From assembly GCA_013398175.1 (NCBI GenBank), contig VZRZ01004301.1, forward strand, positions 1,347,397-1,411,396: a DNA stretch of 64,000 bases, given 5' to 3'. The translations under genes and the position numbers were made by a program. Positions 27,999 to 40,300 of this stretch are shown here, in pieces. The stretch comes from Climacteris rufus. Its lineage: Eukaryota; Chordata; Aves; Passeriformes; Climacteridae. The notes under the pieces were generated by a model. That model searched no databases and was not told the DNA's origin. It saw only the letters and a list, made by a program, of their open reading frames with translations. Position 1 is the stretch's first letter, and each line of letters begins with the position of its first letter.

Positions 27999-28078
27999 TA
28001 AAATAAATAAAATAAAATAAAATAAAATAAAATAAAATAAAATAAAATAAAATAAAATAAAATAAAACAAAATAAAAT
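27999..28078. repeat. (TAAAA)n pentanucleotide microsatellite
   Basis: About 16 near-perfect TAAAA units over 80 bp, with a shortened unit near the left end and one T-to-C change near the right end. Confidence 0.97.
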
Positions 28079-28344
28079 TTATGTGCAAGAAAGCATTTTC
28101 TGACTGTCAGGAGCAAAGAAGGGGAAGCCAAGCAGACACCTATAAAACACTATTGTAATTCTGTGTGTCAAGGCTTTTATTAGTGAAGCGGATGGCAGGC
28201 AGCACTCCTGGCTGGTGGCGCTCACAATAAAAAACATAGAGATTGTCCCTTGGCTTTTCAAGTGTTCTTTCTAAATCACTCCTGTACGGATCTGAGAATT
28301 AAGTGGTTTAATAGGTGACTCTGCCGAATGGTTTCGGTGATGGC

Positions 28345-28500
28345 TTTATGCAAATGCAGGGCAGAGCGCGCCCGCAGTGCGGGGCTGGGCGGGGAGCTCA
28401 GGGCGCGGGGCAGGGACCGTGCGCCTCGCAGAGCTGGGCGAGGGCAGAGCTCACTGCTGCCGCTCCACGGGGCCCCAAAACACCGAGATGGCTCAATCCT
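28345..28500 (+). promoter_or_regulatory. CpG-rich patch with octamer and GC box
   Basis: ATGCAAAT at 28348-28355 (octamer, a POU-factor site) is followed by a CpG-dense stretch (about 28366-28480) with GGGCGGGG at 28387-28394 (GC box). The surroundings are AT-rich and CpG-poor. No known gene start is recognised next to it. It could be a distal promoter or enhancer, a noncoding RNA start or a fragment of an inserted repeat. Confidence 0.35.
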
Positions 28501-30141
28501 ACCGCACGAGGCAGCAAAGACAGGTTTAAAAATAGAAGACAAGTTCCATATTCATTCTCATCTGTATCCCAGCTCCTCATTTCACGCCCGAACTTCAGTC
28601 CACCCCTACATCCCACGGTAGCAAAGCTGCCAACAACACAAGCCCACACTTGCTGGGGTTGATACCAGAGCAGACCCGGAGAGCAATATGTGAGCTAAGA
28701 AAATGCCTGGTGAAAGCCAAAAGTCTAGCTCATGCACCCTGTCCCTGTCCTTTTCCTCCCCTCCTTACAGCAGTAGCAAGAGGGATGCAGTATTTGGGCA
28801 AGGGGGTCACCGAAGTTGGGAACCTAAACATCTTCATAATCTGTCTGGCTAAAGCAATACCGTGTATAATCAATAGGAAACCCTAGACTCCCCTTCAGGT
28901 CCCCAGAAAGGAAGCTCATTAGATGCCTCAATTTGCCAGAAAAGACCTGCCTCTGGAGGTCTTCAAAGCCCTTATCCTTCTTGGTCATACTTCTTGTTTA
29001 GGGAATATAATCACTGAGTTTAGCAGGACGGTTTAATTAGGTACCCACACCACAAATCTACACTTGGCAGACAGTGCCAGACCTGTCATGCACCCTATGT
29101 TGCGAAATATTTTTTCCCAAACTTAAAAATGCTTTATTCATTTCTACATCTATTTTTCTTTGGAAGTACAGAGGACTTGAAGCCAACCAAATAATCTTGT
29201 GAAAATAGAGATGAGTATCATTTCTCATGTTTTCTGTAAAGCTCCCAATTCACCGTAATATCTAACAGGCTACAGGAAAAACACATTTTTCCATATCTTC
29301 TAAGTCCCCAGCAAATTAATTAAAAAAGTAGAGATAAAGATAAAAACGCTTAATCACTTTTACCCAATATCATTGTATCATTCTGTTCATAGCAAAAAGG
29401 CCCAGAATTTTGAAAAGCTACTAAACCGCAATGTTTAGAGCAGATTCCATGATTTGTGAGACACAACAAGTCCACAGGAACAAAACAAAATGAATTGAAT
29501 AAAGGGGGTGAGGAAACCATAGCAAGAGTTCTTACTATTTTTATTGAAAAGGATGTCCTGCCTACAACTTTCAGCACAAAATGATCAGTATAAAAGAAAC
29601 CTGGGTTTTCTCACCTCTCATTAAAGACTTGTATTTTCAGATACTTTCTTTATATGTTGAGAAAGGATTAATGAACTGTGGATGTTGTGAAAGGGCAAAT
29701 GGATGACCAAGGAGGATTAGACAGGGCTGTACCCCAAGTGCTGACCAGAAGGGAGATCCCACACCTCTTAGATAAACACAGAATTCCTCTTCAATCTTGA
29801 GAATTGAGATTCTCATATCCACAGGAGAGGGGAACCAGAAGTCCCAGTAGGAAATCTGTGGATAAATGAAGTCAACACCCAAATATATACAACCAGGTGA
29901 TTGCAGCAGGAATAGAAACACTTCATGAATCCTGAATGAAACTCTGAGGCTGAATGTGTTGCCTTAGGTTTTAACCCTTATATTTTTTGAATTCTGTATT
30001 ATCTGGCATGTATACTTCATAGCCTGTTAGCTGCTGTTCTCTATAGACATAACAGTGCCTCTCTGGGCTTGCTCTTCAAGGAAACTTAGACTGCCCAGGC
30101 CCAAGCTTCTAAAGCCGGGGTGGGGAGGGGGACAGGGGAGG
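28501..30141. other. Intergenic up to the assembly gap
   Basis: No exon or repeat was recognised. Composition becomes G-rich in the last 30 bases before the gap. Confidence 0.55.
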
Positions 30142-30820
30142 NNNNNNNNNNNNNNNNNNNNNNNNNNNNNNNNNNNNNNNNNNNNNNNNNNNNNNNNNNN
30201 NNNNNNNNNNNNNNNNNNNNNNNNNNNNNNNNNNNNNNNNNNNNNNNNNNNNNNNNNNNNNNNNNNNNNNNNNNNNNNNNNNNNNNNNNNNNNNNNNNNN
30301 NNNNNNNNNNNNNNNNNNNNNNNNNNNNNNNNNNNNNNNNNNNNNNNNNNNNNNNNNNNNNNNNNNNNNNNNNNNNNNNNNNNNNNNNNNNNNNNNNNNN
30401 NNNNNNNNNNNNNNNNNNNNNNNNNNNNNNNNNNNNNNNNNNNNNNNNNNNNNNNNNNNNNNNNNNNNNNNNNNNNNNNNNNNNNNNNNNNNNNNNNNNN
30501 NNNNNNNNNNNNNNNNNNNNNNNNNNNNNNNNNNNNNNNNNNNNNNNNNNNNNNNNNNNNNNNNNNNNNNNNNNNNNNNNNNNNNNNNNNNNNNNNNNNN
30601 NNNNNNNNNNNNNNNNNNNNNNNNNNNNNNNNNNNNNNNNNNNNNNNNNNNNNNNNNNNNNNNNNNNNNNNNNNNNNNNNNNNNNNNNNNNNNNNNNNNN
30701 NNNNNNNNNNNNNNNNNNNNNNNNNNNNNNNNNNNNNNNNNNNNNNNNNNNNNNNNNNNNNNNNNNNNNNNNNNNNNNNNNNNNNNNNNNNNNNNNNNNN
30801 NNNNNNNNNNNNNNNNNNNN
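30142..30820. other. Assembly gap (679 N)
   Basis: Unsequenced. The left flank is a G-rich purine run (GGGGTGGGGAGGGGGACAGG). The right flank begins with eight T and then GC-rich sequence. Apparent long reading frames across it are artefacts of N. Confidence 1.
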
Positions 30821-31320
30821 TTTTTTTTCTGCCGCTCTGAGCTGCCTGGCTGCTCTCCAGCCTGTCCGCCATTACCAGCTGCCTGAGGCTGACCTGACCC
30901 TGCGCCACAGCGCCACCTGCAGCCGCTCGGGAGTCATCGCAACTGCCCTGCCCGACCGGGAACTCAACAGCGCCCCCTGCTGTTTTTCGACCGTGATTAC
31001 ACCGCATGAGAAAGTCATCTGCTATTGGTTTCTGGTTCTATTTATGGTTATTGTTATTGCTTGTTTATAGATACTAGTAAAGGACTGTTATTTCTTTTCC
31101 CATATCTTTGCCTGAAAGCCCTTAATTTCAAAATTAAAATAATTCGGAGGGAAGGGAAATCACATTCTCTGTCCTAAGGGAGGGTTCAACCTCTCTCAGC
31201 AGACACCTGTCTTTCAAAACCAAGACAATACCTTTGAAGGCCTTTCAAATAAATACCACCTTTTATTTCCTTACTCCTGACTAGTCTCAGTTTTTGGGCT
31301 AGCCTATTCAGGCAACAAAT
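30821..31320 (+). mobile_element. Probable endogenous retrovirus / LTR sequence beside the gap
   Basis: To the right of the gap, the segment around 31070-31215 (CCCATATCTTTGCCTGA, AATAATTCGGAGGGAAGGG, CAGACACCTGTCTTTC) resembles a bird LTR family from memory. It runs into CCTTTGAAGGCCTTTC with AATAAA at 31248-31253 and ACTCCTGACTAGTCTCAG, which parallels the LTR at 58.2 kb. The 5' side runs into unsequenced bases, so the element is incomplete. Confidence 0.45.
30905..30985 (-). promoter_or_regulatory. Two CTCF-like motifs 60 bp apart
   Basis: CACAGCGCCACCTGCAG (from 30907) and AACAGCGCCCCCTGCTG (from 30967) both match the reverse complement of the CTCF core (AGGTGGCGCTG and AGGGGGCGCTG). They have the same orientation and their CAGCGCC cores start exactly 60 bp apart. 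This is pattern matching only; no binding is shown. Confidence 0.45.
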
Positions 31321-34300
31321 GTTAAAAAAAAATATGCTTTGTTCTCTATTATACTTTCTTAGTGCAATTGTTTTATTTCTAGGAAAAAATATTGAAGTAA
31401 TTTTAAATTATTGTAGTTAAGTACTTATAAGCCCATTGATTAAGAAATAGACTAATCATGGTATTTCAAATGGAAAATTTGTTCCATGGAAGAAATATGC
31501 ACTGTTTTCTGAAATTGTCCTGGTTTTCTGGCCCTCAGAAGGGGCAGTTATGACTTGAACTATTCAGAGGTCTGCTATTGAAAAGATGCATTAAACCACT
31601 GTCTCTCTTGTGTACTGTACATCCATCAATCAAAATCATTGTTTCACCATCAGTCACTTGGTAAAAGAAATAATACTGTGATTGTAATTGCATATGATCG
31701 ATATCTTCTGCTTTGAAGATAAATCTCATTTCAGTAAACGCTTTGTCTGCTGCCAGCAAGAGACTATTACTCTATGAAAATATGCTGTTTCTTTCGGATT
31801 ACCTCTTAATTAAAAGTTTATGGCTCTTCTATTAAAAGTATGGTCAGGAAGACCATTTTGTATGTAAAGCCAGAGCTAACTGGGTCTGTGGTAGAAACGG
31901 AAGGAAGACAGAAAAGCTGCTTCCCCCAGTCCTTGGCTCCAGATGTTGCCTCCCAGTTATCCTCACATTCATGTTCCAAGAATGATGCTTCACACGGGCT
32001 ATCTAAAGGGGCTTCTGATAGATTCTGACCTCTACCTATATCTTCCAGACAGATATGTCCTTGAAAGTGGATTTTCCATCCCAACCTAACTTTACTTTAG
32101 TCTGAATTAAAGCTGTTAAAGCCAAGAAAACACTTCTGTTTAAACAATGAAAATAATCTCTCTGAAATTGCTTCAGAAAAATATTTTGCAATTAATTTGG
32201 AATATTTTGTATATGTGTGGTGTCATTATTTTTAATGGAAACTAAAAAAGTTTTAGAATAAGTAACATGCTTATCAGTGTTTCTATGGATTCTTGAAACA
32301 ATATTTTGCAAGAAATCTCCATTTATCTTTCTGTCTCACATGCTCTAAAGATTCCACTAGCAAGAGAGAAGAACCAGCCCTTGAGCAGAGTGAAATTCTG
32401 TCCAGCACAAAAATCAGTGGAAAAAATCTATTGCCTTGGAAGGAGTAAGCACTAGTCTACAACAACTGGAATTTCCATCACTGTAGTCATTTTGCTTATA
32501 AATACTTCCCAGGTTAATACCATAGCTTTGCTGCTTTCTTATAAAGTCTGTTTTGCTTTAAAATGTTCCCCATAATATTGTACAGTAGAAATATTTTATA
32601 TGAGAGTAGACTCGGTTAAGAACTAATTTTTTTTCCCATAGTTCTTCCTTTCTTGGCAGGAAATCCATATAAAGCTCACAAAAAAAAAGAGGATTAGCAC
32701 CATGAAATTGAAATAATTTATACAAATGGAGGTGTAGAGAGAAACTGTGGTTCTGAAAATTTACAGGAAGTGAAAAGCTGTGTAACAAGTATCCAAACTC
32801 TCCTTCCAGATAGTGAAAGGGGAGCAATTCATCTTTCCATTAGATAATTCACATGATACATGTCCAATTACTTCCAAGATATAAATGGATATAAAGCTTA
32901 GGGTTCTCTGTGAGATTTCAAGACAGCTTTAATTGATTTCAGTGGGAATTGCATTTATGCATCTAAGGGGAGAATTCAGCGGTTCATGTTTAAAATGTAG
33001 ACTCTAAACATCCTAAAAAATTGTTGTAAGAATCTGAAAAAATGGTCAGCTTAGTTTTTTCTCAAGAGAGATACGAATGCTGCAACTTACGTGATATTTA
33101 TAACAATAATTCGAAAAGGCAGGTATTCACATCAACAAGGATGCGATTTTTAAGTGCAGTGATGCAATTTGGATGGGAGGCCTGAATCTCAGATCAGAAA
33201 GAATTCCTGAGTCTTATGTCAGTTTCATTTCGGACAGTTTTCTGAAAGAAATAACAAAGCGCATTTGGGAGAGTTGAAGGTTAGGGACTGGTGCTTATTT
33301 ATTTTTCTTCAGAGCAGTTCGGTAGGCTGACTTGTCATGCCCTTGTGCCCCTCTGCAAGGAATGACACTGCACATGTGGTAATGACCCTTCAGGGTCAGG
33401 TGATTTCAGCCATCTCTGAGAAGAGGATTGTGCTGTCCACCAGTACTACAATTAATTCCATTTGGGAATGGAGAACCTGTACCTCCTTCAGTTCCAGATA
33501 CTGTCTCCACTTTTTCTTTGGTATGAGGAGAGAAGAAGCAGCAGCCCTGCAGACCCTTGTGAAGGGTTTACACGTGTTTTTTGGCTTTGGCAAGATGGCT
33601 ACAGGTCATGCACAGAATTGTGTGTGTAGAGGAGCGCTCAGCGGCTGAACTTTGTGAGATCCAGGGAGATTAACACTTCTTAGCATATTCATTTGTGCAT
33701 TTTATTCTCAACAGATGCCAAGCCAATGGGCACCAGGACAGGAAGCAGTAGTTATTCTTTTCTAAGATGTGTTTCTCAAAGTAATGTACAGTTAGTAGAA
33801 TTACTATTTTCTGTCAGTATGGTTGGTGTCTGGCAGGCATTAACTGAAGCAAGTGCACCCTGTTTAATTTCAGACCTGCGAAGGAACTTTATTTCATGCT
33901 ATGTTTTTCTTGCAAGAAAATCCAGGCAATATTTTAAAAGGAAAGCTTTTCTGTCCCATTTCACCCTCATGCATTTAGTCACTTGACTCTCTTTAGCTCA
34001 CTTGTGTCTCACAAAATCTCCTTTGGGCAGTAGTAGCATAACTAAAAGCTCAAAGATTTATGACTTCAATTGTTTAGCTCGCTGGCATTAATACATCATG
34101 ATAGAAGCAATTGTTGGAACAGGCAGCTATGATACCATTCTTTTATGAAAAACTGTAGTTGGAGATAAGGGAGGCAGAAGAAGTCTCTTGTGAATATTAT
34201 TATCCTCTGGAAATTATCCCAAAAAGATTTGCAGTCTCTCTACAGACTGTGGGTAGAGTTCATTGATCCACAGACTATCATCCTGAATAGAGATTAAAAA

Positions 34301-37300
34301 CAGATGGCCGTAGATCTCGGTTTGGCTACAAATCTCAAAAGAAATGAGAGGGAGTACAGTGGTGACTGACCACAAATGAAAGCATTAAAGGGATTCTTCT
34401 TTTTTTTCTTTAATTCCCTATTTCATTCCTCTGTAGTTTTATACAAAGTCTATTGTACTTAAAACTCAAATAATATCAACACAGAGAAGGTATGCAAAGT
34501 ATACTGAAGTAGATCAAAATTTTACAAAGTACCCTAAAAATACACTACAAAGTCTTTTATATGGGGCCTTTGTCAGGTTATTGTGCTGGAGCAGTGCATT
34601 GTCAGTGAAAAGGGTCTTTGTATAAACTGACTTGAACTGATGGTAATCCGTTTTCTTCAGTGCTCAGGTCAAGTGGGGGTATAAAGAGTGGGTATAAATT
34701 AGGTGCCCTCATAAAAGTGATAAATACACTCTACAAGTTAGGACAATACAGAGGATAAAGCCCTGAGTATTTCAACTGCCATGCCAAAATCCATGGTTTT
34801 AATAAATATATGAAAACATGCAGATCTGTTAATATAATAAGAAATGTCAGTCTTCAAGCAATCTCATAGACCAAGATTTCCCAACATGTTTTTTCATAGT
34901 TTTTAATTTCTATTATTGCACAGTGCCATTCAAATTTTTGAGTAATAATTTACTTTTTTTCTCCTTTGACTTGAGTGGAGAAATGAAATTCTGCCACTTC
35001 TCATGAAATAAAAATTCCAGAGAATTTTAGTACATGCTTGTTGAAGCAATCTGTTTTGGCAATCTATCTAGTGTTATTTTACTCTAATCTCAATAATATC
35101 ATTCTAGCAAAATAAAAATTACTCTACTTCAAATTGTAAAAATTCTGAGTTTCCAGTTATAATTCTAGATATTTTGTTTTGAATCTATGTTATATTAAAA
35201 TCTTCTTTACATACAGCACTATATTCAATGCATTTGAATAGGATAGTAAATGGAACCAATGAAAGAATAAATCAACCTTAGTTTTACTTTTTTTGTGGTA
35301 CATTTGCTCAAAATCAATAGACTGAATAATTTTAAAATAATGAAATTGCAATTTTATCAGGAAGCTGTTCCATAAAATTGCTTTCTGTTTCTCTCAGAGA
35401 GCAAGTCACAAGTCTGGTTAGTCAGTCAAATATCCATAGAGTTCATTATTCAGCTTTAGTTCAGCTTTTTAAAACATTTTCAAACACAAATTGAGTACAA
35501 AGGGTTTTCATCAGGAGTCTACTTAAATACCAACAAAATATTAGAATCAATAATGTTAGTTATGATTACATAATCAATATTACCGTTATAAGCATGTCAT
35601 GTAAACACAAAATTGTTTCCGTTCTTAGATTAAGAGCATTTTTATTTTGCATTTCATTCCTGGAAATAGAGTTCAGGCATAGCTGTGCATACTTCAAAGT
35701 CGCTATCAAAGAAGTAGAGAAATTTTACAGATCTGTTGTTCAAATGTTAGTAAGAATTAGGTGCAAAATACTGACCAAAACTCATCTTTTTTTTTTAATA
35801 TTGACAGTCCATGAAACACATGGATTAATTGAGTTGATGTTTATCATTAATAGATGATGAAAAAAAATTAAAATAGCTCAGCTCAGTTTAAATTCGTGTA
35901 ACATTACCAAAGTATTAAAAGGTGTCAGCCCATCACAGTCTGCCTGTGTTAGCATCTCCTGGAATAGGTAAAAACTTGGAAACACACCACCACAGAAGTT
36001 TTGGTCAAGACAGTTCCATCCTCTGAATTAAAATCTGGATTTTGTAAGCAGCTAAATCGTGAGATGCAACTCAGACTGAGCCTTTGGAAGGATGTTAAGG
36101 GTTTTCAGCTGAACAGCTACTGAGGCTCTTATCTCCCATAAAATAAACTTCCTTTTCCCTGGTAGATTATAATTTCATTTACATCATTGTTAATCTCTAG
36201 CAACAAGAAAGGATTTAATTCTCATTTGCATCAGGCTAAATTCACAATTTTCCGTCAAAAAATTTTCCCCAGTGAAAAATAATTTTGCAATTAACATGAA
36301 ATTTTACTAAAAGAATTTTAAAATGTTCATCTTTTAACTAATAATACAAAAATTAAAATAAAATCTCTAAATATTTTTTCTGTTACTGATGGAGAAAAAG
36401 CACTTCATTTTCATGTTTCAGGTACCAAATCAATGTAGCTGGTGAAACAAGGGGCATTTTTTAATTGAAATAACTTCTTTCCCCTGCCTAATCCCATATC
36501 AAATAATGAAAATAAATTTTTTTCTTTTCAGAATAAAATATAAGAATTAATTTGTTCTGACATACTTATCCTCTCTTTAACCAGTTTTGGTTTAGGATGT
36601 TGCTGGGTGCTGTCAGAATTCATCTACTAGGCAGAGCAGGGAATATCTCAGGCACATGAACTCTTCTTAAGGGTTTAATCCATAAATTCAGCACTTTTCT
36701 GATGATATTTTTTGATGGCTAATGAACTGATCTCTAGGATGCTCTGCCTTTTCTGCCATGGCAAGACCTAGTCCCCCTCACATCTCAGATTGGAGAAGAC
36801 GACACTATTGCTTTTATTCCAGATGTGACCAACTCCACAAAAATTGTTATACAAATTATGACAATTTCAAAAAACGCTACCTCTGACAGTGAATATTCCC
36901 TATTTTCTCACCTTTGTGACTGAATTCTGATGTAATTTACACTAACAAAACTTTTTAAGGAACCCAGCAGAGAAAAAAAATTAATTTTAAAACTCAAAGT
37001 TTTAAAGTTATAATCCAACATGTAACTCAACTTTTAGGCTATAAAAGGAGACTGAGAGACTGCCTCTTTCTAGAATATTGTACGTGTGTATGTGAAAGTT
37101 TCTACTTAGATGACAATAAACATGTTCCTCCAAAATACAGAAAGTAGTGTTTGTATATTTAGGAAATAGGAGATATTTTGAAATGAATATATAAAGGAAG
37201 TTACTGCTCTGGTTTGGTAAGTTTGCACAAAGAATGCTAAATTGGATGTAGCAATTCTATAGCAAAATTAATTCCCTTGTCATCCTCATGAACTAAGTTA

Positions 37301-40300
37301 GGTCTACAAGTCTGCGACTGTAAGCAAGAGGTGACCTACTCTGGTTGAAGAGAGTTTGGAAAATGGGAAGGCATAATCCATTGATTTCTCTGTTGACAAA
37401 AAATGCTCAGACCTTCAACACAAAATACTAGACAATTTAGAGTTCAGCTACACAGTTTTGAACTCTGTGGAGGAGCTGGACAAAAATGAAAGACTTTCAT
37501 TGAAGCAAATGTCAGCCAAGTTTGCAATGCCTCTTTGATTAGCAAAAATGGCTTTGCATGTTATGCCTTAGAGTGCTTCCTTAAGGTCCTGTTTCCCTAA
37601 TTTTCTAAACGTGGTCTTATTAACTCTTCATGTAGTGACTTGTTCTGACTGGTGCAATAATGAGCTCTCTTTCTCCCTGGCTGTGTTATTTACCAGATGC
37701 AAAACAGATTCAAGGTTCTCAACTGACAAAGCAAATTCTTTGTTATCCATTCTCCTTTCTTATAACTTTTTCTAGTTAGACTATAATTAAAAAAAAAAAA
37801 AATACTGATCCCTTATTGTGCCTAGTGCTGTATTCTTAGTGAGGGTTTTTTCCATTTGTATTTCCATGCTCAGGCAGGACAGCACATGAAATTGTCCCTC
37901 AAGGCTCCAGACCTTTCTGATCAAGTGTCTGTCTGAAAGTACCATTGGTACAACAGTTAAGAACGATTTTGAACAAAAAAAACCCTTTTCAATAGCCCAT
38001 ACTCAAATCCTGAAGTGTTTATTATGTGAACAGTCAACGTGAACAGTGAATCAAAAGAGCCCGCTGTTAAAATCACTGTTGTATCACCATCTTTTTAAAG
38101 ATAGCCACTATTTTTCTGTAATTTACAGCTTCTTACTTGCTGCAATGCCAGGCAACTGTTCAGCCAAGAGAGGCAAGGAAGGTTAACTAACAGTTCCTGT
38201 CTCCAGAAGTCAGATGATATTATTGATTACACTATTGGATAAAGAAGGAAACAAGGAAGCTGTATCAATTTTAATTTTGTTGAATAGCCATCATACTGAA
38301 GGGTCAAAGAAGAAGGAATGCCTTATGAAAACAGGTGGAAACGTTGGAAGGGAATAATTATTCACAAGATGAGAATACAAAAAACTACAAAAAGGGTTAC
38401 GCATTTGTGTGTGCTGTAAATGATATTACAGACTACAAAGTCTAGAATGGAGTGAGATGTATTCAGAATAATTGCTTTGGTTCAGAATAGAGTCATAGCT
38501 GTTTAGAATTAAAAAAAATTTTTAAAAAATGATGGCAGAATCAGTCTTACTAGCCACAGACGGTAAGTCATAGCTACATATATATTCTGTGGGAATGACA
38601 GAATGGGAAATGTAAACTGTCTGAATAGGGTTCCTGTGTCATTCTGTGGACTGCCCAGGGAGACAGGTAACCTTTCCTTCACTCACTGGCAGGTCTTTTG
38701 AATTTAAACATACATTGGACTTGCAAGTCCATTTTAAACATTATAGTAGCTGGTCAGAACATGTCTTGTTACCCCTAACTTGTGTGACCAGCTTGAAGGA
38801 GAATGTTCCCTGAAGAGTCCACTGACAAAACTAGTGCAGAATAACCCACTGCAATCTCTTAATGAAGATATAGGCCTGGCCAGGGATAGTGGATTCATTC
38901 TTTCTTGGACTAAGAAAAATGCTGGCAAAATAGGGAAAGGTTTGCAGCAACTATTTTTTCTTTTGCTGTGTTTTTGTAGGAGGCAGTCTAGATGTGGGCT
39001 AACATGCAACAATGCTTGAATTTATCCTTTTCAAACAAATGCAAAAAAGCTCAGCTTGGTGAATTTATCATATTTTTGCATTTATGGCATTGTAGGAGAA
39101 ATCAGATGACACCACAAATGAAATAACTAGAAAGTCCTCCACAAGGATTTTAGGGGGATGGAAGTGTTTTCAGTAACAGAACATTTGTTTAAAGGCTATT
39201 AGCAAAACCTCTCCCTGCTTCTTTTGGCTTTACATCTATTTTGAATCACAACATGGCTGGTTTACACTTCTGCCCTTCTACTGTCTCTGTTTTTATCTGG
39301 AAATATTTTTCATCGGATAGGAGTGTCCTGTACAACAGGGAAAGAAAACATTTTTGCTTGTTCAAAAAAAATCCAAAGGTTTCACTGTGGAATGAGAAAG
39401 GGTCTGATGACATTCTCTAGCAGCTAGCAAATCATGCTGTCATGCATAGGGAAAGAGCCACTAAAATATCCCCAGCTAAAATATCGCAAAATTATGTAGA
39501 GCTCAATCCTAGGGAGCCATCTGCCATGTGAAAGCTCCACTGATTTCTAAAGGCGTTCATTGCAGGCAGGTTTGCAGAACTGGACGCATAATTTGTCCCT
39601 TTTAGAAGCTATAGCTGTCAAAAAGAAACCTTCGTCAGAAACACGAGTGGCAGAGGATGAAAAAGAAGTCTGTACAATTGGGCTAAAAAACCCCACCACA
39701 CACCCACGAAAGGAGCTTGTGTGCTGGTTGAAATGCACCACAGCTACAGGTACAGAAATGAGCTACTTATGGAAGGTCTGATCCTGCCATGTATATGCAT
39801 GGAAATCTGATTGCTGTCAGGGAGTTTTCTGTTCTGAAATTGTTCACATAAGGTTCATCCTCAGTAAAAGCCCTTTTCTAATTTATCAGCCCTTTGAAAA
39901 CTAAAGGTAAATAGTGCCAATAACGAATTTTTTACATTTACGACAAAGGTTGTGCATATGTATAAATATACAATATTTTAGCATTGCCTTCTGTTTTGGT
40001 AAAAATATCTGTTGGAAATGGCTTAGCGGGTCCTGCCTTGGGACCAGGAGACAGAGAAACAACTTCTCAGGACCTTCTCTCAGCTCTGTGTTTCTGGAAG
40101 CACTGAACCTCAGAGTGGACAAAACAGTCTGCAGAGAGGCAGAAGGAGATGTGTTTTAAAAATTGCAGCCTGATGAGCTCTTCAAGAACATTAAACACCC
40201 ACAGAGAATTACTTTAACACAAATACTAAATGAAAAATCTTTTATGGCAGTAGTGAAAACAAAGCCTTTGATATATATATCTCTGTAAAAAATAGACAAA

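Larger units (their letters stand above)
22444..28344. other. Intergenic; tandem duplication and microsatellite only
   Basis: Besides the 44-bp duplication at 23391 and the (TAAAA)n tract at 27999, there are pyrimidine-rich runs at about 24560-24600 and 24685-24745. A weak LTR-like AATAAATACTAGTGACGAGG lies near 25180. No gene is recognised. Confidence 0.5.

Noticed and set aside
30027..31070. Three long reading frames of 261 to 326 residues spanning the gap
   Set aside because: Their length comes from unsequenced N bases; only short flanks are real sequence.
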